Assembly (NCBI GenBank): GCA_038247555.1
Contig: JBBRUT010000042.1
Coordinates: forward strand, 1 to 24,274
Reading direction: 5' to 3'
Source of the DNA: JAHBXL01 sp038247555
Lineage (GTDB): Bacteria > Planctomycetota > Phycisphaerae > Phycisphaerales > UBA1924
DNA length: 24,274 nt
Part shown: positions 7,007 to 13,073 of the stretch, piece after piece
How the letters are laid out: every line of letters starts with the position of its first letter
How positions within the stretch are numbered: position 1 is the stretch's first letter
Position numbers and translations under genes: made by a program
The notes under the pieces: generated by a model
Told to the model about the DNA's origin: nothing
The model's database searches: none
The model's input: only the letters and a program-made list of their open reading frames with translations

Positions 7007-8149
7007 TCATTCCTCCGGCAGCGCACACGATCCGCCATGCTTGACGTGGTAATCCTGGTGATACTCCTCCGCCGCGTGGAACGCCCCGGCACTTCCTTCC
7101 TTGTCCGCGAGCACCACCTCAGTTGCGATCCGCTTCCCTTTGAACCGCGGATTGCCCGCCTGTTCAGCGACAAACTTCTTCGCGGCCTCAAGCTGCGCCG
7201 GATCCGAAGCGAAAATCGCCGAGCGGTACTGTGTCCCGACATCCGGTCCCTGACGGTTGAGCTGCGTCGGGTCGTGATACTTGAAGAACTTGCCCAGAAG
7301 GTCGGTGTAGCTGATCCGTGCCGGATCGAACACGACCTTCACCACCTCCGCGTGCCCGGTCGTGTCCGTGCACACCGCCTTGTATCCCGGGTCCTTCACG
7401 TGTCCGCCCATGTACCCGCTCACGGCGTCGATCACGCCCGGCGTCTGCTGGAGTCGATCTTCAACGCCCCAGAAGCACCCGCCACCGAAATATGCAGTCT
7501 CGGTCTTCACCGGGCGCGAAGCCTCCGGCCAATCGGTGCCCTTCTCAACAAACTCAAGCGAGGCGGAGTTCAGGCAATACCGCAGCCCCGTCGGCTTCGG
7601 ACCATCCTCAAACACATGCCCGAGGTGTGAGCTGCAGCGCGTGCACAAGATCTCCACCCGCTGCATGCCGTGGGCGTTGTCCCGCACATACGCGACATGA
7701 TCCTTGTCAAACGGTGCAAAGAAACTCGGCCAGCCTGTGCCCGAATCAAACTTCGCGCTCGATGAAAACAGCGGCAAACCGCACAGCCGGCACACATACG
7801 TGCCGTCCATTTTATTGTCGAGCAGTGTCCCGCAGAACGCCGCTTCCGTGCCTTTGCGCAGAATCACCTTTGCCTCATCGGGCGTCAGCTTCTTCGCCAG
7901 TTCCTCGATCTTGGCCTGCGAGATCGGTGCAATGTCGTACGCCGCGCGGGAGTACGGCAATCCTGTCGCCCCATCCTTCGTTGCTTTCACAGCTTCTTTC
8001 CTTTTCTCGGTCTGCAGAATCAACTCAGTCAGGCTCGGATCCTCCGCCCCGACGGTCATCGGTGCAAGCCGTGGCCCGATCGCCAGCAGCCCAGTCCCGG
8101 CAACCGCAGCAGAGATCACAAACGTCCCAGCCATCGTCAGCAGCTTCAT
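7007..8149 (-). CDS. msrBA: Exported bifunctional methionine sulfoxide reductase (MsrB-MsrA fusion)
   Basis: The product is 380 aa. The N-terminal 35 residues form a signal sequence or anchor. Residues about 78-205 are MsrB, which reduces methionine-R-sulfoxide. Zinc is bound by C120-x2-C123 (YVCRLC) and C169-x2-C172 (LCTRC), and the catalytic cysteine is C192 in GLRYCLNSASLEF. Residues about 215-370 are MsrA, which reduces the S-form, with the catalytic cysteine C225 in GGGCFWG and the conserved GHAEVV and DPTQLNRQGPDVGTQYRSA blocks. C375 near the end (GGSC) may be a resolving cysteine. The fusion would repair oxidised methionines in exported proteins, which needs an electron donor across the membrane that is not encoded here. 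The start has AAGGAA upstream. Confidence 0.93.
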   Translation of the reverse strand: MKLLTMAGTFVISAAVAGTGLLAIGPRLAPMTVGAEDPSLTELILQTEKRKEAVKATKDGATGLPYSRAAYDIAPISQAKIEELAKKLTPDEAKVILRKGTEAAFCGTLLDNKMDGTYVCRLCGLPLFSSSAKFDSGTGWPSFFAPFDKDHVAYVRDNAHGMQRVEILCTRCSSHLGHVFEDGPKPTGLRYCLNSASLEFVEKGTDWPEASRPVKTETAYFGGGCFWGVEDRLQQTPGVIDAVSGYMGGHVKDPGYKAVCTDTTGHAEVVKVVFDPARISYTDLLGKFFKYHDPTQLNRQGPDVGTQYRSAIFASDPAQLEAAKKFVAEQAGNPRFKGKRIATEVVLADKEGSAGAFHAAEEYHQDYHVKHGGSCALPEE

Positions 8150-8312
8150 GGGTTCCTTCCAGTTCCAAGGCTCACGCCAGCATCATCCATCGGCAACCGG
8201 CTGCCTCGCACAAGCCCCGCCGTCCCTCTGGTATTCGATGCCGCGGCGGGTGCGGATGTTACAGGTCGTTCCGGGCCGAGAAGTCCGCCCATCGCGGCCT
8301 CTACAGTTCACC

Positions 8313-9290
8313 GTGACCGATCTCAACACCCTCACCCTCCCCGACCTCTATACCGATCTCGCCCGCACCGGGTTCGTACGGCGTTTGCTGGAGCTCGCCC
8401 GCGACGAGGACCTGGGCCTGCCGCGGCCGGGCCGCAAGCCACTCGACGGCGATGTGACCTCCGCCGCGGGCATCGAGCCCTCGGTTGCAGGGGCGGCCGA
8501 TCTGGCAGTACGCCAGCAGGGCACGATCGCCGGCCTTGCGATCATTCCGGACCTGCTGGAAGTCTTTGGCACCGCCGCGCGCTGGACGCCGCACGCCGAA
8601 GATGGCGAGCGTGTTGCCGCGGCGACCTGCCTCGGAAGGCTCGATGGTCCGCTCGCCGAGATCCTGTCGGTCGAACGCACGCTCCTCAACATCGTCGCCC
8701 GGCTCTCAGGCGTCGCGACACGCACCGCCGAGTTTGTCGCCAAGCTCGATGGTCTGCCGACGCGCCTCCTCGACACCCGCAAGACCACACCCGGCATGCG
8801 CGTGCTCGAGAAGTATGCTGTCCGCTGCGGCGGCGGCTTCTGCCACCGCATCGGCCTGCACGATGCCCTGCTCATCAAGGACAACCACATCGCGGGCATT
8901 CCGCCAGATCGTCTCGCCGCGGTTGTGCACGCAGCGATCAAACGAGCACGCGAAGCCGCAGCCAAGAACAGCAGCGGGGGGGAGGGGGCTGAAAGCGGCG
9001 GCCTCCGCTTCGCCGAGGTCGAAGTCGATTCCCTCGACCAGCTCCGCGCGCTTCTCGCCTCCGGCGGTGCAGGTGCCGACATCATCCTGCTGGACAACAT
9101 GTCCGCGGCGATGCTCCGCGAGGCCGTCCGCTTGCGCAACGAATCGGGAAACAACGTCTTGCTCGAAGCCTCCGGCGGTGTGCGCCTCGACACCGTCCGC
9201 GCGCTCGCAGAAACCGGTGTCGATCGCATCAGCGTCGGCGGCCTGACGCACCAGGCCGTGAGCATCGATCTCGGGCTCGATGTGGTGTGA
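8313..9290 (+). CDS. nadC: Quinolinate phosphoribosyltransferase (nicotinate-nucleotide pyrophosphorylase)
   Basis: The product is 325 aa from GTG 8313. It makes nicotinate mononucleotide, CO2 and pyrophosphate from quinolinate and PRPP in de novo NAD synthesis. The sequence shows EDLGLPRPG and DGDVTSAAG at the N-terminus, ILSVERTLLNIVARLSGVAT, the hallmark LDTRKTTPGMR near residue 150, and CHRIGLHDALLIKDNHI near 180. The C-terminal barrel has ADIILLDNMS and LLEASGGVRLDTVR, ending with ISVGGLTHQ. A Gly/Ser/Glu-rich insert (around AAAKNSSGGEGAESGG) sits before the EVEVDSL strand. No clear ribosome binding site precedes the GTG; in-frame ATGs at 8238 and 8256 are possible but would add a non-conserved extension. 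nadA and nadB are not in the window. It converges on the broken alkD-like gene. Confidence 0.92.
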   Translation: MTDLNTLTLPDLYTDLARTGFVRRLLELARDEDLGLPRPGRKPLDGDVTSAAGIEPSVAGAADLAVRQQGTIAGLAIIPDLLEVFGTAARWTPHAEDGERVAAATCLGRLDGPLAEILSVERTLLNIVARLSGVATRTAEFVAKLDGLPTRLLDTRKTTPGMRVLEKYAVRCGGGFCHRIGLHDALLIKDNHIAGIPPDRLAAVVHAAIKRAREAAAKNSSGGEGAESGGLRFAEVEVDSLDQLRALLASGGAGADIILLDNMSAAMLREAVRLRNESGNNVLLEASGGVRLDTVRALAETGVDRISVGGLTHQAVSIDLGLDVV

Positions 9291-9782
9291 CCCGGGGCAC
9301 GCCGCGGTCGACTCATCGATCATCGCCATTGCCGCAACGAGCGCCCACCCGGCGGATCGCGTGGTGTCGTCGGAAGCGGCCAGCCATTTGTCGGCCTTCG
9401 CGCGGCCGTGCGGGCTCTCGGCCGCGACATGCGCGACATAGGCCCCGCACATGCGAGCGGTCGGCGTTGCGGCCCAGCGGTCAAGCTCCCGGGACGAAAT
9501 GCTCGCGGGGTCGGCGATCTAAACCGCGAGGTTGAGTGTGTCGAAGTTCTTCGTGCCCCACAAGGCCTCCGCCAACTTCTGATCAACCCGGATCTGCTTG
9601 TAAAGCGTCTTCAACGTCGCGAAGCTGACGCCGAACATCGGCCCCGTGACGCCGTGCCGCGCATAGGTCTTCCTCGTCTGCGCGGAACCGGCCTTCTCGA
9701 GCGCCTTCATCGTGTCTTCCAGGCTCATTCGCGGAGCCGGAACTCGCGGCGGTTTTGTTGCTGCATTCTTCGCTTTGGGCAT
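9291..9782 (-). pseudogene. Broken AlkD-type DNA alkylation repair gene (in-frame amber stop, 3' end lost)
   Basis: From ATG 9782 (upstream GAGGGG) the frame gives 87 residues: a Lys/Pro-rich lead, then MSLEDTMKALEKAGSAQTRK, RHGVTGPMFGVSFATLKTLY and LAEALWGTKNFDTLNLAV. A TAG follows at 9521-9519. The same frame then goes straight on with IADPASISSRELDRWAATPT, MCGAYVAHVAAESPHGRAKA and a GWALVAAMAM block. This order matches the HEAT-repeat DNA alkylation repair (AlkD-like) family, in which FGVSF.xLK, LW.tgnhdaR.la..IADP and RAGW.L.a.la occur in sequence. The TAG sits where the family usually has a coding residue before IADP. The last third of the family (about 70 residues) is missing because nadC ends at 9290. 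These proteins usually excise bulky or alkylated bases. Confidence 0.83.
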
Positions 9783-9861
9783 GATCTCTACCCCTCGGCT
9801 CTGGACCTCGCGATCTCGGTAATTATGGTAACACGTTGTCGGAGCACGAAAGAGGTTTGAG

Positions 9862-9913
9862 GGCAGAGGAAGAGGAAGGCCCTTCCCCCGGCAGTCCATC
9901 CTCGCAAGGACAA
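9862..9913. repeat. Diverged direct repeat, copy 1
   Basis: About 52 bases running from ggcagaggaagaggaagg to caaggacaa. They align with 10109-10161 at roughly 80 percent by eye with two single-base gaps. The core ggaaggcccttcc (9874-9886) can form a short stem. Origin unknown; a small non-autonomous element or a repeated terminator-like stem are both possible. Confidence 0.6.
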
Positions 9914-9997
9914 TGAAGGCACGGGTTCCGTGACGATCTGGGGCTCATCACGACAATGGCCCGATGAACGAAGCACGTGCGCCTGTCAACGCGCTCC

Positions 9998-10060
9998 GTT
10001 GACCGATGCACAAGGCGCGTTCACCGATGAACGATCGCCGTTCACCGATGCACGCCGCGC
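9998..10060. repeat. Three 21-bp tandem repeats
   Basis: The cores GTTGACCGATGCAC (9998-10011), GTTCACCGATGAAC (10019-10032) and GTTCACCGATGCAC (10040-10053) recur at an exact spacing of 21 bases. A degenerate unit with CCGATGAAC at 9961-9969 lies in the same phase two periods earlier, so the array may once have had five units. The central copy is close to the palindrome GTTCAtcgGTGAAC. A 21-base period is two helical turns, so all copies face the same side of the DNA. Confidence 0.75.
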
Positions 10061-10108
10061 GATCACTGTGGGGCGGAGGGCGGAGCCGGGCGAGCATGGT
10101 TCGCTGAT

Positions 10109-10161
10109 GCCAGAGGAAGGGGAACCCCCTTCCTTCGGCACCTCCATCCCCAGAAAGGCCA
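10109..10161. repeat. Diverged direct repeat, copy 2
   Basis: Matches copy 1 (9862-9913) from gccagaggaagggg to ggccaa. Within it GGAAGGGG (10115-10122) and CCCCTTCC (10126-10133) form a perfect 8-bp stem with the loop AAC. Copy 1 keeps only a 5-bp version of this stem. No T-run follows, so it is not a classical terminator. Confidence 0.6.
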
Positions 10162-10254
10162 AGACGCGCCGATGCCTACCAGTTGCCCGCGTCTCTTTTC
10201 CGGGCGGGGTTGAAGGGGCGGCAGGCCCTGCGGCAGGCAAATGCGGCGGCGCTC

Positions 10255-10271
10255 CGGTACACTCCGTACCG
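10255..10271 (+). promoter_or_regulatory. Inverted repeat abutting the methyltransferase start codon
   Basis: CGGTAC (10255-10260) and GTACCG (10266-10271) are perfect inverted copies separated by ACTCC, and the ATG follows at once at 10272. The site has no Shine-Dalgarno sequence. As DNA it could be an operator; as RNA it is a small hairpin at the ribosome entry point. Both roles are inference, and a 6-bp inverted repeat can arise by chance. Confidence 0.35.
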
Positions 10272-12017
10272 ATGCCTGACCCTAACCTCCTACTTTACGG
10301 CGACAACCTGGACTTCCTCCGAGACCCGAACGAGTTCCCGAGCGCGTCGGTGGACTTGGTCTATCTCGACCCACCGTTCAACTCGAATGCTACATACAAC
10401 GTTCTCTTCAAGGAAGTCACCGGCGAGCCATCCGCTGCCCAGATCAAGGCGTTCGACGACACATGGTCCTGGGATGCCAAGGCGGCGGAGGAAGAGGCGG
10501 AACTTCTGGCGGATGCGCATACACCGGCAAAGCTTGGGACGCTGATTACGACCTTTCACCGGTTCTTGGGGCCATCGGCGATGTTGGCGTATCTCGTGCG
10601 GATGGCGCTGCGCCTCGTGCATTTGCGCCGGGTCCTGAAAGGTACGGGCTCGCTTTACCTCCACTGCGACCCGACGGCGAGCCACTACCTCAAACTAGTA
10701 CTCGATGCGATCTTTGGCCCTCAGTGTTTCTTGAATGAGATCACCTGGAAGCGCACGCATGCGCACGGTTCCGCGAAGCGGTTCGGCCCCGTACACGACA
10801 CGCTTCTCTTTTACGCGGCGAGCCCGAAGTACGTCTGGACCTCGCCGGTGATTCCTCATGAACCCGGGTATCTCTCAAAGCACTTCAAGCAGATCGACGA
10901 AAAGACCAAGAAACGTTTCCAGGCCATCACCCTCACGGGCTCGGGTATCCGTCACGGCGAGAGCGGCAAGCCGTGGAAGGGTGTGAACCCGACCAAGGTT
11001 GACCGGCATTGGGCCATTCCAAGTGAGGTCATGGAGCGTTACAACCTCGCTGGCGAGACCGTGCAGGATCGCCTCGACGCCCTCGATGACGTAGGCCTCA
11101 TTTACTGGCCCAAGGACGGAGCGGGGACGCCCCGGCTTAAATGGTTCGCCGAAGACCTCAACGGAATGGCGATCCCGGATGTGTGGAGCGACATCCCTCC
11201 GATTTCGGCGAACGCGGCGGAGCGCCTTGGCTATCCGACGCAAAAACCGCTGGCACTCCTGAAACGAGTGATCACCGCGTCGTCACGGCCGGGTGACACG
11301 ATCCTCGACCCGTTCTGCGGCTGCGGGACCACAATCGACGCGGTGGAAACTCTCAACCGGGAGTTCCACGATGAGCCTCCTCGGCGCTGGATTGGCATCG
11401 ACATCACGCACCTCGCCATCAATCTCATCAAGTACCGCCTTACGCGATTCGATCCCGCGGCCATCTACGAGGTTCAAGGCGAGCCCGCGGATGAGGCTGG
11501 TGCGGCACAACTCTTCAAGGACGACGCCTACCAGTTCCAGTTCTGGGCCTGCGGCCTCGTCGGTGCACGCCCGGCTGGGTCCACGGTGTCATCGCCCAAG
11601 AAGGGAAAGCGCGGCGCGGATCGCGGTATCGATGGCGCTCGCTACTTCGTCGACGACAACACCGGGCCCAAGACGATTCTCGTGCAGGTGAAGGGGGGCA
11701 AGCCTGGCGCGGCAGAGGTGAGGGACTTCCGGGGAACCATCGAGCGCGAGAAGGCTGCGATGGGCATCTTCATCACGCTCGAAGCACCCACCAAGCCGAT
11801 GCGCAAGGAGGCGGCTAGTGCCGACGTCTATCGCTTGGCAACAGACAAGAAGCTCACCGTTCCGCGCATCCAGATTGTGACGATCGCGGATCTGCTCAAG
11901 GGCGGCTCACCTCGCCAACCGGCGGGCGTTCTGCTGCCGCCCGGTGCCGATTTTGACCGCACGTTCAAGAAAGCCGAGCGTCACGATGCGGGCGGCTTGT
12001 TCGCCAGAGCTCGCTGA
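10272..12017 (+). CDS. Beta-class DNA methyltransferase fused to an Mrr-type nuclease domain
   Basis: The product is 581 aa from ATG 10272. Catalytic motif IV comes first, VYLDPPFNSNATY (DPPF at 33-36). SAM-binding motif I comes late, GDTILDPFCGCGTTIDAVE (346-354), preceded by GYPTQKPLALLKRVI (motif X region). This order is that of beta-class N4-cytosine or N6-adenine DNA methyltransferases, and residues about 60-300 between the motifs would hold target recognition. After residue 400 a second domain follows: RGADRGIDGARYF with D454, then KTILVQVKGG with Q472-x-K474, then VRDFRGTI and GIFITLEAP. That is the Mrr-type PD-(D/E)xK layout. So one chain carries modification and probable cleavage. 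No helicase, specificity subunit or second restriction gene is nearby. Third-position usage is less C-biased than in neighbouring genes, which fits acquisition by transfer. DppY/DPPF type and target sequence cannot be told from sequence alone. Confidence 0.85.
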   Translation: MPDPNLLLYGDNLDFLRDPNEFPSASVDLVYLDPPFNSNATYNVLFKEVTGEPSAAQIKAFDDTWSWDAKAAEEEAELLADAHTPAKLGTLITTFHRFLGPSAMLAYLVRMALRLVHLRRVLKGTGSLYLHCDPTASHYLKLVLDAIFGPQCFLNEITWKRTHAHGSAKRFGPVHDTLLFYAASPKYVWTSPVIPHEPGYLSKHFKQIDEKTKKRFQAITLTGSGIRHGESGKPWKGVNPTKVDRHWAIPSEVMERYNLAGETVQDRLDALDDVGLIYWPKDGAGTPRLKWFAEDLNGMAIPDVWSDIPPISANAAERLGYPTQKPLALLKRVITASSRPGDTILDPFCGCGTTIDAVETLNREFHDEPPRRWIGIDITHLAINLIKYRLTRFDPAAIYEVQGEPADEAGAAQLFKDDAYQFQFWACGLVGARPAGSTVSSPKKGKRGADRGIDGARYFVDDNTGPKTILVQVKGGKPGAAEVRDFRGTIEREKAAMGIFITLEAPTKPMRKEAASADVYRLATDKKLTVPRIQIVTIADLLKGGSPRQPAGVLLPPGADFDRTFKKAERHDAGGLFARAR

Positions 12018-12029
12018 ACTGCACTCGCT

Positions 12030-12240
12030 TCAATACGCACGCTTCTTCTTGGCCTTCGGGGAGGAGGGGGTGGGGGGTTCCCAGAGTTCGATTCGATAGC
12101 CCTCACCGTCCTTGATGCAGGCGAACTCGGGCCACCCGCCGCTTCAGCCTCTCTATCTCCTGACGGGTCATGCATCCCCCCCAAGGGGACCGCGATGTCG
12201 TTGCGGCGCAGAGAGACACACAAGATCGACCCCCCCTCCC
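12030..12240 (-). pseudogene. Scrambled remnant of a VOC/glyoxalase-like gene
   Basis: On the minus strand, one frame gives GWPEFACIKDGEGYRIELWE, then PP and a Lys-rich tail ending at the TGA at 12032-12030. The last beta-strand of vicinal-oxygen-chelate proteins typically reads RDPdGxxIELWEPP, with the metal-ligand glutamate in IELWE. The preceding helix, TRQEIERLKRR, is in another frame (about 12175-12143). An earlier strand, SILCVSLRRNDIAVPLGG, is in a third frame (about 12230-12171). Short pieces in the right order in three frames, separated by runs of G or C, point to a decayed gene or to homopolymer sequencing errors. It ends 12 bases after the convergent methyltransferase stop. Confidence 0.62.
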
Positions 12241-12355
12241 CCATGGTGGATCAGGTGGTTGGGGGGTTGCCGGACGTGATCCACTGGGTTCTGCCTCCGC
12301 CGCCAAGCTCAAGCGTTACCCCGGCGGCGTGCCTTGGCCAATGTCCTTGACCGTC

Positions 12356-12374
12356 GGGGGGCGGGGGGGGAGGG
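12356..12374 (+). other. G-run cluster with G-quadruplex potential
   Basis: Six G, one C, eight G, one A and three G occur in a row on the plus strand. This meets the usual four-run G-quadruplex pattern if the run of eight is split. Further G or C runs lie at 12061-12077 and around 12177-12240. They coincide with the frame breaks in the two minus-strand pseudogenes. Confidence 0.6.
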
Positions 12375-12591
12375 CCGTCGAGCCAGTTCACCTTCCAGCC
12401 GTCTTCGAGGACCATGATGGCCGGCGAACCGGCCGGAACCCACGCCTCGTGAACGATTCGGCCCGGCAGGTAGAAGGAGCCGTTCTCCTGGATGTCGAAA
12501 CGCTCGCCGGTGTCGCTTTCTCGAACAGGTGCGATCCGCGCAGAATGATGTGGGTCACCATCCCTCGCGGCCCCCCCGCCTGCATTACCAT
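12370..12591 (-). pseudogene. Frameshifted cupin-domain remnant
   Basis: From ATG 12591 one frame gives MVTHIILRGSHLFEK, and the adjoining frame continues SDTGERFDIQENGSFYLPGR, then IVHEAWVPAGSPAIMVLEDG and WKVNWLDGPP. Together they read as part of a cupin barrel: a strand with xGxhLFE, the GSFYLPGRxVHEAW turn with its metal-ligand-like histidine, and a final VLEDGWK strand. The break lies near the sequence ttcgagaaagcg on the coding strand (about 12530). The first cupin motif (HxH) is not visible upstream, where the divergent HIT gene begins at 12625, so the 5' part is missing too. A second frame open from 12619 to 12251 covers the C-terminal part only. Confidence 0.6.
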
Positions 12592-12624
12592 CCCGCCACC
12601 CTGCCGATCTGAAGGTCACCTGAC

Positions 12625-13056
12625 ATGAGCATCTTCTCTCGAATCATCCGCGGCGAGATTCCCAGCCACAAGGTCTACGAAGACCCCCACGTCTTTGCTT
12701 TCCTCGATATCTCCCCGCTCAGCCCTGGCCACACACTCGTCATCCCCAAGGAAGAGAAAGCCACGCTCGACCAGCTCAGCGATGAGTCCGCCGCGGCGAT
12801 CGGCCGAGCCCTTCCACGCATCTGTCGCGCCGTGCTCAAGGCGACTGGCGCCACCGCCTACAACATCCTCCAGAACAACGGCGCGGCCGCCCACCAGGCC
12901 GTCTTCCACGTCCACTTCCACATCATCCCGAAGTTCGACGATGGCCGCGGCCTCGGAATCGGCTGGAGCGCAGGCAAGCTCGAACCCGCAGCGGGCAAAG
13001 ACCTCGCCGCCCGCATCTCTGCAAATCTCGCCGCCAATCCCTCGCCCGGTACCTGA
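12625..13056 (+). CDS. HIT-family nucleotide-binding protein
   Basis: The product is 143 aa. The histidine-triad motif is AVFHVHFHIIP, with H95, H97 and H99, the last acting as the nucleophile in this family. The N-terminus MSIFSRIIRGEIPSHKVYED and the following AFLDISPLSPGHTLVIPK are standard for the HinT-like branch. These enzymes hydrolyse nucleoside phosphoramidates such as AMP-lysine in the cytoplasm. The length is slightly over the usual 110-120 because of a C-terminal tail after GWSAGKLEP. The ATG has AAGG about ten bases upstream. mutL starts 17 bases after its stop, so the two are probably one transcript. Confidence 0.92.
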   Translation: MSIFSRIIRGEIPSHKVYEDPHVFAFLDISPLSPGHTLVIPKEEKATLDQLSDESAAAIGRALPRICRAVLKATGATAYNILQNNGAAAHQAVFHVHFHIIPKFDDGRGLGIGWSAGKLEPAAGKDLAARISANLAANPSPGT

Positions 13057-13073
13057 CCCGTACCATCCCGCCA

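Larger units (their letters stand above)
9783..10271. other. Non-coding stretch upstream of the methyltransferase-nuclease gene
   Basis: These 489 bases hold no gene I can support. An open frame from 9930 runs into the methyltransferase, but its translation is low-complexity and unlike any N-terminus of that family. The stretch does contain 21-bp tandem repeats, a diverged repeat pair of about 52 bp, a perfect 8-bp hairpin and a 6-bp inverted repeat abutting the start codon; each is listed separately. It probably holds the promoter of the methyltransferase, but I cannot point to convincing -35 and -10 boxes. Confidence 0.6.

Noticed and set aside
8150..8312. Possible promoter or riboswitch between msrBA and nadC
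   Set aside because: I found no convincing -35/-10 pair or conserved aptamer. CCCGCCG and CGGCGGG can pair but with a long loop and no further structure.
9519..9521. Recoded amber codon (read-through or pyrrolysine) in the alkD-like gene
   Set aside because: No recoding element or pyl genes are visible and the gene also lacks its 3' third, so simple decay is more likely.
9930..10271. In-frame N-terminal extension of the methyltransferase (114 residues, partly 7-residue repeats)
   Set aside because: The repeats are the 21-bp DNA repeats read as protein. The family N-terminus (LLLYGDNLDFL) begins right after ATG 10272.
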